A stretch of DNA of 22,987 nt from a virus, in IMG/VR virus record IMGVR_UViG_3300002137_000151, positions 1 to 22,987 of that record, one strand, 5' to 3'. Below are positions 13,060 through 21,496 of the stretch, one piece after another (positions within the stretch are counted from its first letter, which is position 1; each line of letters starts with the position of its first letter). A program made the translations under genes and the position numbers. The notes below the pieces were generated by a model. That model was not told the origin of the DNA. It made no database searches and saw only the letters and a list, made by a program, of their open reading frames with translations.

Positions 13060-15078
13060 ATGGCACGAGTACAAGTTAATGGGACGAGTCCCCAAGTTGC
13101 ACTCCAACCCCAAGCCGCCCCTGTAGAAACCTTTAAACAGGCAGAGGCACCTCAGGCTTCCAAAGCGGAGATGAGGGCTAAAATGTTGGAGGGGGTATTT
13201 GCGAATACAGTAACCCCTGCACTAAAGCAGATGACCGACAAACAACAGCGGGAAGATCTTGAATTTGCAAAGGATGAACTCGCTATTGCGGCTTCAGCCG
13301 ACTACATTGGGTTTAAGAATTCTATAGAGCCTGAGTTGTATGGCTTAAACCCTGAAGAAACGACGGCACACATTCAAAAGAAGTTTGGTGAGCGCTATGA
13401 AGGAATGGATAATCCCTTCCTCGCAAGTGCGCTGAATAACTTAAATATGAATTTTGTAACCTCTGCCGCGAATACTGCACGTGTGGCAGGTATCAAAGCA
13501 GGGCAAGAGAAGTTTGCCGCCGCTGTTTCCACAAACGCAAATGATCTTTTAGCTAAAATGCAAAAGGGTGAGTTAACTCAAGAGCAGTTTAATAGTGAGT
13601 TGGATGTTATATTTACCGCCTCTCGCCGTACGAAGGGTGATCCATCAGTCCACAAGTTGGACGGTAGCGAGGTTAATAAAGTATTTGCGCTGGTCGGCGC
13701 CGATAGCGATAGCGACTATATGCTGGAGTACTTTAAAGCCAAGGGCTTGGATAAAACCAATACCCCTGACTATGAAGTACCTCTTAACCAGATGCGCAAG
13801 AACAGCTCTGATCGGTTATCTTATGGGGCTACCTTTAAGATAAAAGTCCAAGCTGATGAGCTTGTACGACAAGGGCGCGTAAAAGAACTTCAATCCAAGA
13901 TCGCCAACGAGTGGATGCCTGTCCTTTCAAAATTAGGTATTAAGCCTGACTTTCTTGCGGAAAAGCTCGACGCGGCTAAAGCAAAAGCCACTTCTCTTAA
14001 TGACACAAACCTCAAGAATCAGGCGATAAATAAGGCTGTGATTGATGCCTTCGAAAACAATGGTGTTATTGGTGCTCTTGCTTACCCAGACAGTAAGGGT
14101 AATCAAGTTCTAAACGAAGCTGAAGTAAGACGGCGGTTGTTGGAAACTTCTAGAAGTAATCCTTCTATCTACGAGGATGTGCTGACCCACCACAAAGACC
14201 CTGTCATCCAGCGCCCTATTTTAGCTGGTGCCGCCGCTCTAGATGATATTATGGATCCAGAGAAAAGTTCGGCGGCTGTGCAGTCAGTAACCGCTGGGCT
14301 AGAGGCTTACCGTAAGCTGAAAGCTATGGGCAATCAAGAAATCCTAACTACGCAAATGAGCGCCTCACATATTGATATGTATGAGGCTATGGACATGGCG
14401 GCGGCGGATGGTGTGTCAGCGAAAGATATAGCAAGTAATCTCTCTGCTTTGAAACAAGGTAGAGGTAAGAAAGCAACGGCTGAGCAATTGGAATCGATGA
14501 CAGATTCAATAGTTGGTGAGTTTGACCCTGATGGCATCTTATGGTGGGAAGATCCAATCATTAATAGGGATTACATCTCGCAACGGCTTGGTCAGTTATA
14601 CAATTTGCACCGCGCTACCGCCACAAGTGATGAAGAGGCACAGACAAGAGCTTTAGAAGTGTTTGGGCGCTCACACACCCTGTCACAGCAAAATGATGTT
14701 GCAGTCCTGTTAAACATGAACACCTTGTCGGGGTTAAATGACTTATCAGGTAACACAACGTCACAGATTCCCTCAGCTTCTTCACAGATCGACCGCATCA
14801 ATGATGCCGCCGAGATGGTGCTTTATAGAATTAGAAAAGAGTACCCTGATGTGGCGCAAGACAGTCAGATATTCATAACACAGAGTATCTCAGATCCTAA
14901 AAAGTTTGAGATTAGGACAACTAATGGTGGAGTTGTCTTCAGCACAGGCACCTACACCGCAAAGCAAATAGGCACACTCTCGCGAGAATGGGCTAATCAC
15001 AAACGTACTAAACCTCGTTCTAGAATGGAAGAGCGTGAAAGGCTCCGCCAACAGAATTTAGAGGATGTAGCACCTTAA
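13060..15078 (+). CDS. Internal virion (core) protein C, T7 gp15-like
   Basis: A 672-residue mostly helical protein (T7 gp15 is 747). It opens with a Pro/Gln/Ala-rich arm (TSPQVALQPQAAPVETFKQ) and continues with long charged helices such as KAEMRAKMLEGVFANTVTP and RGKKATAEQLESMTDSIVGEFDPDG (short excerpts). No enzymatic motif is visible; in particular I see no transglycosylase signature. In T7, gp15 is ejected and forms the periplasmic part of the DNA channel with gp16. It begins 24 bases after the gp14 gene with AAGGAT upstream; gp16 begins nine bases after its stop. Confidence 0.9.
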   Translation: MARVQVNGTSPQVALQPQAAPVETFKQAEAPQASKAEMRAKMLEGVFANTVTPALKQMTDKQQREDLEFAKDELAIAASADYIGFKNSIEPELYGLNPEETTAHIQKKFGERYEGMDNPFLASALNNLNMNFVTSAANTARVAGIKAGQEKFAAAVSTNANDLLAKMQKGELTQEQFNSELDVIFTASRRTKGDPSVHKLDGSEVNKVFALVGADSDSDYMLEYFKAKGLDKTNTPDYEVPLNQMRKNSSDRLSYGATFKIKVQADELVRQGRVKELQSKIANEWMPVLSKLGIKPDFLAEKLDAAKAKATSLNDTNLKNQAINKAVIDAFENNGVIGALAYPDSKGNQVLNEAEVRRRLLETSRSNPSIYEDVLTHHKDPVIQRPILAGAAALDDIMDPEKSSAAVQSVTAGLEAYRKLKAMGNQEILTTQMSASHIDMYEAMDMAAADGVSAKDIASNLSALKQGRGKKATAEQLESMTDSIVGEFDPDGILWWEDPIINRDYISQRLGQLYNLHRATATSDEEAQTRALEVFGRSHTLSQQNDVAVLLNMNTLSGLNDLSGNTTSQIPSASSQIDRINDAAEMVLYRIRKEYPDVAQDSQIFITQSISDPKKFEIRTTNGGVVFSTGTYTAKQIGTLSREWANHKRTKPRSRMEERERLRQQNLEDVAP

Positions 15079-15087
15079 GGAAATTAT

Positions 15088-18000
15088 ATGGAACCAGACG
15101 TATCACCTCAGGATCCCTCAACTGCGGTTGGGATTACCCCTGAGATCACTACGCTCTCTTCAGACAACCTTCAGTTGGCTGATGGGGCTGATAATCTTAG
15201 TAAAACTGAAATAGAAGCCCAAGAAGCATCCGCCCCTACATGGGGACAGACGTTTTCTATTGCTACTGATGAGTGGCTACATAATCTTGTACCGCTAATG
15301 AATGTGCAAGGGCAAGGTACGCCATTACAAGAGATTACTGAAGAAATGGAAGTCAAGGCGGGTATTAATACAATGCCTCCTGAATTCCGTAACTATGTAA
15401 TTGAGAAATCCAATACTGATACGGAATTTGAGTATTACAGTCAGATCGCCCGTCAGCGTATAACTAATTTGGAGAAGATGCAAAACGCCTCAGTCCCCAA
15501 AATTATCGCAGGGGCGCTGGTTTCCGCTTTTGATCCCGCAGAGCTTGCAATAACAACCATAGCCACCTTAGGCATGGGTACGGCAGTTAAGGCTGGCTTT
15601 GGTGTTATGGAGGGGGCAGTCGCCGCCAAGAACGCTCTGAAATTAAACCAGTCTGCACAGGCGATTAGCGCCTTAAGTAAGACCGCCGCATTATCTAAAG
15701 GTGGCGCGTTTGCTAGAGGTGCCGCCGCTAACATGGCATTAACTGCGCCTTTTGAACTAACGCGCCAAGCCTTCCTGCCCGATTATGGCGCAGGAGACTT
15801 TGCGATGGTAATGGGCTTTGCAGGTGGTTTGGGTGGTATCGGTGGACGAATGGTTCGAGGACATGACACCACAAAACTCGCGGCTATTCTGTACAAACGT
15901 GAGCAATTAGGGGAACCTTTAACACACGCTGAGAAGCAATTCTTTGCTCCCATTATCGGAACTGAGACCTTAGCTGAGCGTAGTCGTGCATTAGAAAACC
16001 TCTTTGGTGATGCTAAAATTAAGACACCCACGGCGGCTAAGGCATCAGCAGAAACATTGGATGCTACAGGCTCTAAGCCAGCACCAGTCGGTTTAGGTAT
16101 TAATGATGTATTTACAACCGCTTCCGATGACGCGCTGTCTGCAATGACTGAAGGGTTAAGCGGGACAGGTGCCAAACTTGTTAGAGAGGCGCTGGAAAAG
16201 AGGATGACTTACCGCGCTATCCAAGTGCAATTGTCACGTCTTCAAGCGGCACGTCAAAAAGCCCGTTACACTTTAGACAACGGTAGTGACGATGAGATCA
16301 TTAGTAAATTTGGTAAAGGTGTTAAGCCTGAAGATTTTGAAGACTACTACGGGTACTTAGGTGAGGTAAGAAAGAAGGCTGATAATTCTATACACGTTAT
16401 GTTGCGTAAAGAAGAGGCATATGATGCTATTCTTAACCAACGCTTAGAACGTATGCGAGATGTTGATATACCTGCTGGTGTTCAAGGGATCGATACGGGA
16501 GACATAGCACGGTATGAGAATGCTCCCTTCTTATTAGGTGTGAAAGCATTTATGCCAGCCTCGGTTCGCAGGAACCTATCATCCTTAGCTAGAGGCGCTG
16601 AAAGTAAGATTGGTGCGATGCGCCAGATCTTCTTTGCCTTGGGGACTAACCATGTTGGCTTATCCAACCGACAGGCTACCAACTTTAGTGCGGAAGAAAT
16701 CCGTAATTGGGTGCAAGCAAAGAAGGATGGTCAATGGTTACCTAAGCACCAGCTAAATCAGAAAGAGTGGATTAAGAAGAACGGTAAGAGCCAAGGTCGT
16801 ATGGTCAAAAGCCCAATGCAGTTTATGCGCGATCAAATGGAGTTTAACGCCTTAGTCGCACGACACCGCCGCTATGGGGATGTCTCAGATCCTTTGGTTG
16901 TTGCCTCAGCAAATGATGCTAAGCGGGTTCTTGATGAAGTAGCGCAGATGGCTCTCGATGCCAAAGTGCGTGGCTTTAGTTCGGAACTGCTAGAAAAGAA
17001 TTATTTGCCACGTATCTACAACGATGTGTCGATGGATGCTGTGCTACAGAAGCTAGGCAAAGAGGGTTTTAAAGAGCGTTTTATTAATGCTGTCGCTAAA
17101 GGTAATCCTGAGATGGATATTGAAGTAGCCCAGCGCATTGGTCGCGGTTACGCAGAGGCGTTACTGAAGCGGATGCAACAGCGCTCATTAGGCAGTCAAA
17201 TGCGAAATGTATCACAGGTTGCACAAGACAGTGTAGATGATGTCCTCGATATTATCCGCGCCGAAAAGACTCTTTCTGAAGAAGAGTTTGCGGCGATTGA
17301 ACGGGAAATTGGACGTGTCTATAAATTTAGCTCTGTCGGTAAAGAGGGCATCTCACGAGTACGCAAGCGTATGCAGTTAGATGAACGATACATCGATGAT
17401 ATGACTGAAAATGATATCGAGCAGTTGATGCAAGCGTACACCTTTCAAATGGGTGGGCAAATTGGATTGGCGCGTAATGGTATTGATGTAGAGGGTGGTA
17501 AGAGCTTTGAGGAGATGCTTTCAGATATTACAAAGTACAATCAAGATAATCGTGTAGAGCTTGATGAAGATACCTTTGTAGATCAGATAGCCGCCGCACG
17601 GTTTTTGTATGATTCAGTAACTGGTAACTTGGCAAAAGATGACAACTTATTTGGTACTGGCGAGAAAACAATGCGGAGGATCCGCGACTATAACTTTATT
17701 CGAGTTATGGGTGCCACAGGCTTACCTTCTTTAGTTGAGATAGGGAGCTTGATTGATCACTCTGTTGGGACGATCTTTCGGACAATACCTGAGCTACGCA
17801 GTATGTGGCGCAAGACCGCAGAGGGGCAGTTAGATGACCCATTAGTGCGTGAGTTACAACATTCGTTTGGTACAGGTACCGATGTAATCACAGGGCATAG
17901 TAGAAATCATTGGGATGACCATGACCATACCATGCTACAAAGTGATTTTGATCGGCACGATATGTTCTTACAGAAGGGTCGCCAAGCAACAGCTATGGCT

Positions 18001-18858
18001 AGTGGGATGCTCCCCGTGACTGCAATCTTACGTCGCCTTGATGGGTATATGTTTGCACAAGACTTCTTTGGTGCCGCTATGAAAAAGGGTGCTGATAAAA
18101 GCCGTGTGTATTCTGACATTAAGTTAGAGCAGATTGGTATCAGCCCCAAAGACTACGATGGCATTATGGAGATGATCCGTAAACACGCCGCTTACGATAA
18201 AAGCGGAAAGCTGATTACGCTTAACCTAGATAAGTGGAAAGCCGATAACCCGAAATTGCATGATGTATTCTCTTTGGCAGGGCGCAGACACGTTCTCAAT
18301 GCTGTGCAAGAGACTTCATCCAGTTCTGTTAATAGGTTTCTCCGCACCTCTGTTGGGCGAACTCTCTTTCAGTTTATGAGCTACCCTATTGCCGCATCTG
18401 AACAACAAGCGCAACGCTTAGGTGTTCGAGCGCTACATGGTGATGCTGGGGGGTCTGCAAGGATCATCCTGTCTCAAGCACTCATTGCGACAATGGTTTA
18501 CTACGTCGGTATTCATAATCGTGCGGCGGGTATGTCTGAAAAGAAACGCAAGCAGTATCTTAAAGACAACTTAGACATGAGTTCGGTGATTGCGAAAGGA
18601 ACCTTAGGGTACCTTGGTTTCTCTGGTGCCTATGGTGCTTTTGCTAACCAGCTTACCTCAGGTAATATGATGCAGTCACCTACCACAGATCTTTTAGGGG
18701 GTGCCTCTAAATTGTTTAACGCAGGTTCTGATGGTCTCTTTAATGGTAAACCACCATCTGAGGGGACTATCCGACAGTTAACAAGGCTGACACCTCTTCA
18801 GAACTGGTATGGTACTAACTACATATTAAATAAAATGTCTGCACAACTCGGTAACTAA
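15088..18858 (+). CDS. Internal virion (core) protein D, T7 gp16-like, no visible transglycosylase domain
   Basis: A 1256-residue protein (T7 gp16 is 1318), the largest in the window and in the gp16 position. T7 gp16 starts with a lytic transglycosylase (SLT) domain of about 150 residues. Here the first 150 residues are an acidic Ser/Thr/Pro-rich arm followed by helices, and no E-S-x-x-N type motif is seen. Apolar segments lie around residues 140-185 (IAGALVSAFDPAELAITTIA) and near the C-terminus (LSQALIATMVYYVGIH; GTLGYLGFSGAYGAFA), fitting insertion in the inner membrane during ejection. The C-terminal RTLFQFMSYPIAASEQQAQR region is typical of the family. AAGGA precedes the ATG. Confidence 0.92.
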   Translation: MEPDVSPQDPSTAVGITPEITTLSSDNLQLADGADNLSKTEIEAQEASAPTWGQTFSIATDEWLHNLVPLMNVQGQGTPLQEITEEMEVKAGINTMPPEFRNYVIEKSNTDTEFEYYSQIARQRITNLEKMQNASVPKIIAGALVSAFDPAELAITTIATLGMGTAVKAGFGVMEGAVAAKNALKLNQSAQAISALSKTAALSKGGAFARGAAANMALTAPFELTRQAFLPDYGAGDFAMVMGFAGGLGGIGGRMVRGHDTTKLAAILYKREQLGEPLTHAEKQFFAPIIGTETLAERSRALENLFGDAKIKTPTAAKASAETLDATGSKPAPVGLGINDVFTTASDDALSAMTEGLSGTGAKLVREALEKRMTYRAIQVQLSRLQAARQKARYTLDNGSDDEIISKFGKGVKPEDFEDYYGYLGEVRKKADNSIHVMLRKEEAYDAILNQRLERMRDVDIPAGVQGIDTGDIARYENAPFLLGVKAFMPASVRRNLSSLARGAESKIGAMRQIFFALGTNHVGLSNRQATNFSAEEIRNWVQAKKDGQWLPKHQLNQKEWIKKNGKSQGRMVKSPMQFMRDQMEFNALVARHRRYGDVSDPLVVASANDAKRVLDEVAQMALDAKVRGFSSELLEKNYLPRIYNDVSMDAVLQKLGKEGFKERFINAVAKGNPEMDIEVAQRIGRGYAEALLKRMQQRSLGSQMRNVSQVAQDSVDDVLDIIRAEKTLSEEEFAAIEREIGRVYKFSSVGKEGISRVRKRMQLDERYIDDMTENDIEQLMQAYTFQMGGQIGLARNGIDVEGGKSFEEMLSDITKYNQDNRVELDEDTFVDQIAAARFLYDSVTGNLAKDDNLFGTGEKTMRRIRDYNFIRVMGATGLPSLVEIGSLIDHSVGTIFRTIPELRSMWRKTAEGQLDDPLVRELQHSFGTGTDVITGHSRNHWDDHDHTMLQSDFDRHDMFLQKGRQATAMASGMLPVTAILRRLDGYMFAQDFFGAAMKKGADKSRVYSDIKLEQIGISPKDYDGIMEMIRKHAAYDKSGKLITLNLDKWKADNPKLHDVFSLAGRRHVLNAVQETSSSSVNRFLRTSVGRTLFQFMSYPIAASEQQAQRLGVRALHGDAGGSARIILSQALIATMVYYVGIHNRAAGMSEKKRKQYLKDNLDMSSVIAKGTLGYLGFSGAYGAFANQLTSGNMMQSPTTDLLGGASKLFNAGSDGLFNGKPPSEGTIRQLTRLTPLQNWYGTNYILNKMSAQLGN

Positions 18859-18861
18859 CAT

Positions 18862-18883
18862 GGGGGCTTTATGCCCCCTTTTT
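18862..18883 (+). terminator. Terminator-like hairpin between gp16 and the tail fibre gene
   Basis: GGGGGC, loop TTTAT, GCCCCC at 18862-18878, then TTTTT to 18883. It begins three bases after the gp16 stop, and only 13 bases lie between the T-run and the fibre ATG. It looks like a standard intrinsic terminator. Confidence 0.75.
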
Positions 18884-18896
18884 CTTTGGGGCAAAA

Positions 18897-19790
18897 ATGG
18901 CTTATTCATATCAGGAATTTATCGGGGATGGGGTTTCTAATAACTACAACATCCCCTTCACATACGTTAAAACTTCAGAGGTTAACGTTTTTATTAATGG
19001 GGTGGTGACTACCGACTTTGAGTTCAGTAGCACTTCAACACTAACATTGGGTGTTGTACCTGCGAACGGGGTGATTGTTCGTATTGCACGTACTACAGAC
19101 CTAGAAACACGTGCTGTAGACTTTGTAGCTGGTGCGGTGCTTTCTGAGGAAGACTTAGACACAGCATTAACGCAGGTGTTCAACGGCGCTCAAGAAGCTG
19201 TAGATAAAACGGCAGAAACAATCGCCAAATCAACTGATGGTTCTTTTGATGCACAGGGACGTATTATACGAAACGTTAATGACCCAGTACTTGGTCAGGA
19301 CGCGGCAAATCGTCAATGGGTCATCGCTCAAACAGCTACTTCAGTTTCCGCCGCCGCTAATTCTGCAAGTGCATCGGCAGGTAGCGCAGTAACCGCTTAT
19401 AATGAAGCCACCCGCGCCTACAATGAAGCACAACGCTCCCTTGGGTTTGCTAACACGGCAAGTACACAGGCAGGTAACGCCTCAACAAGCGCCACAGCCG
19501 CACAAGATTCTTATCAAGATGTGCTAAACGCTTTAGATGCCGCGAATATCCCAAATCAGCTTGCAGGTCGCGGAGGAGAGTTCCTACAAGTGAAAGCGAC
19601 TGCTGATGGCTACGAGCTAGTCGCATCGGTGGCGGCACCTTCGTTTTTTGGGTTACGCACAGTGGGTTCAGAAATTGAACTGACATATGGACGTGATGCA
19701 GATTTTGATGTGGCGGATTTTGATACGTGGACAATGGCAGAAAACATTACGCTTGCTGTTCAAAACAATAACTTGGTGATTCAGTTATGA
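18897..19790 (+). CDS. Tail fibre adaptor, T7 gp17 N-terminal type, without receptor-binding domain
   Basis: A 297-residue protein. Residues 1 to about 140 form the T7-type fibre attachment domain (YQEFIGDGVSNNYNIPFTYV; VARTTDLE-like segment; SEEDLDTALTQVFNGAQEAVD), which docks fibres to the gp11/gp12 junction. About 142-212 is an Ala/Ser-rich helix, probably a trimeric coiled coil. Residues 224-242 (GRGGEFLQVKATADGYELV) are a hinge motif common in phage fibres, and 250-297 form a short beta-rich end (GSEIELTYGRDADF; ENITLAVQNNNLVIQL). T7 gp17 is 553 residues with a large tip, which is lacking here. The ATG has only a weak GGGG ribosome site. Its TGA overlaps the next start (ATGA), so the next gene is probably its partner. 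Confidence 0.88.
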   Translation: MAYSYQEFIGDGVSNNYNIPFTYVKTSEVNVFINGVVTTDFEFSSTSTLTLGVVPANGVIVRIARTTDLETRAVDFVAGAVLSEEDLDTALTQVFNGAQEAVDKTAETIAKSTDGSFDAQGRIIRNVNDPVLGQDAANRQWVIAQTATSVSAAANSASASAGSAVTAYNEATRAYNEAQRSLGFANTASTQAGNASTSATAAQDSYQDVLNALDAANIPNQLAGRGGEFLQVKATADGYELVASVAAPSFFGLRTVGSEIELTYGRDADFDVADFDTWTMAENITLAVQNNNLVIQL

Positions 19791-21487
19791 AGATAGATAC
19801 AACAAAACTTGGTTACCGCTGGAAGGGCATTTATGCCGCTGGTGCGGTATACGCAAAAGGAGATGTAGTTCGGAAAGAGGGTCAAGCACAGGTGTTTGAT
19901 GGACTTTACTGGACACGCATGACAGCCGATCAACAGAACGCTGTACAAGCAGGGGAACTTGCAACATTCGGTGAAGCCACCCTTTTAAAGGGCGCTATGG
20001 ATCAACAGCTTTACGTCAACGCCGCTGGTGATGACTTAGAGTTTCGCTACGGCGAAGGGCGCACAAGTTCAGCCTGTATTGATATTGCAGACATAGATAA
20101 CGGCTGTTGTAATGGTCAAAGTAACGGAGGTGAAACAGCCGCCGCGCTGATGTCCGACGGTACAGTTTGTATGTGGGGCTATGGTGGGCATGGAAACATG
20201 GGTGATGGTGCTACTTACAACCGATCAAAACCTGTTCGTGCGGCATTCCCTCCTAACACACCTCCGATTGTGAAGATCGCACGAGGCTATTACAACACCT
20301 TTGCTATCGATGCGGATGGTAAGCTGTGGGCATGGGGATACAACAACTACGGTCAAGTTGGTGCAAACACTGGTACTACCAACGTAAACATTCCGACGCT
20401 CATAAGTGGTAAGGGGGATCTACCCCTCGATGCTAAAGTGGTTCAAGTTAAGGGTGGTTCTGGATACTATGCATACAACGCCACATTGATCCGTACTGAA
20501 GACGGTCGTGTGTATCACTGCGGCTACCAAGCCTACGGCAGTGCTGGGACTCAAGACGGTCAAAGTACTACCCACGCCGCGCCTAAGATCGTCCGACGTT
20601 CTATCGACACAAAGATTGTCGATATGTTTGTCTGGGGTATTTATCATCACGCAACTTGGCTGATTGATGAAAAGGGACAATTGTGGGGCGCTGGTGAGCA
20701 GAACACTATTGGTCGTCTAAATAACAGCGCCAACACAGACTCTATGCACCAGTTGTGGAACCCATCCACCTCCGATCCTGTTGTAAAGCTGGTCTTTGAA
20801 GAGTCAGACGAACACGTCAACGCTGGTAACCAGCACTACCGTCAATTTATGATCATTACTCGTAGTGGGCGTATCTGGTCATGGGGAAATGGTTCTACCC
20901 ACAGTACTGGAACAAACTACATTTCTGATCCCGCTAATGGCGGTTTTGAGACATGGGTGCCTAAGCTGGACAGCCGTATCGACAACGTGGTTGATGCTTA
21001 TGTTGGTGGCGGTTGGTACTCCCAAGCGATGGTCGTGAAAGCTGATGGTACTGTTTGGGCGATTGGTAATAACCAAGACGGCCTCTTTACACCGAGTGCA
21101 CAAAGCTACCAGTGGATCCCTGTCTACCCCGACTACCTAACCAATGTGGTCAAGCTGTATCCCGGCGGTGGTCGCCACGGCAAGTCGTGTGGTTTTCTAA
21201 CCGCTGACGGTAAGTGGTATATGTCTGGTATGAACAACTCTGGTCAATCAGGTAACGGTTCTGCCACCACAGGGTGGACAGTTCCCGCACTCGGACACGC
21301 ACGGTTGCCAGCACCAATCACGAAAGTGACGTACATTGGCACAACTAATGACGCCGCAAACTACCAGACCATCTACGCAATGTGTGGTGACGGTAACCTC
21401 TACTCATGGGGTTACAACGCTAACGGTCAGCTAGGTTGGGATGATGACCAAGAATATTCTTGTGTCCCCTCACCAGTACTCTTTTAA
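19787..21487 (+). CDS. RCC1-repeat beta-propeller tail protein with CBM5/12-like N-terminus, copy 1
   Basis: A 566-residue protein. Residues 9-47 resemble a CBM5/12 fold (YRWKGIYAAGAVYAKGDVV, then YW). Residues 70-90 are a stalk-like motif shared with the fibre adaptor (DQQLYVNAAGDDLEFRYGEG). From about 117 to 566 I count eight RCC1-type repeats with the pattern DG-x-[LV]-[WY]-x-[WS/CG]-G, clearest at 124-140, 176-192, 239-254, 419-427 and 535-551 (ending WGYNANGQLG). RCC1 propellers are usually seven-bladed; the extra motif may close the ring or be a degenerate blade. No signal peptide or membrane segment. Coupled to the fibre gene by ATGA overlap, so a receptor-binding tip is the likely role, which is inference. 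Asn and Tyr codons strongly favour AAC and TAC. Confidence 0.85.
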   Translation: MKIDTTKLGYRWKGIYAAGAVYAKGDVVRKEGQAQVFDGLYWTRMTADQQNAVQAGELATFGEATLLKGAMDQQLYVNAAGDDLEFRYGEGRTSSACIDIADIDNGCCNGQSNGGETAAALMSDGTVCMWGYGGHGNMGDGATYNRSKPVRAAFPPNTPPIVKIARGYYNTFAIDADGKLWAWGYNNYGQVGANTGTTNVNIPTLISGKGDLPLDAKVVQVKGGSGYYAYNATLIRTEDGRVYHCGYQAYGSAGTQDGQSTTHAAPKIVRRSIDTKIVDMFVWGIYHHATWLIDEKGQLWGAGEQNTIGRLNNSANTDSMHQLWNPSTSDPVVKLVFEESDEHVNAGNQHYRQFMIITRSGRIWSWGNGSTHSTGTNYISDPANGGFETWVPKLDSRIDNVVDAYVGGGWYSQAMVVKADGTVWAIGNNQDGLFTPSAQSYQWIPVYPDYLTNVVKLYPGGGRHGKSCGFLTADGKWYMSGMNNSGQSGNGSATTGWTVPALGHARLPAPITKVTYIGTTNDAANYQTIYAMCGDGNLYSWGYNANGQLGWDDDQEYSCVPSPVLF

Positions 21488-21496
21488 GGAAAAAAT

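Noticed and set aside
15783-16175. Minus-strand frame of 130 codons
   Set aside because: Shadow of the gp16 gene; low complexity Ala/Pro/Ser translation without a ribosome site.
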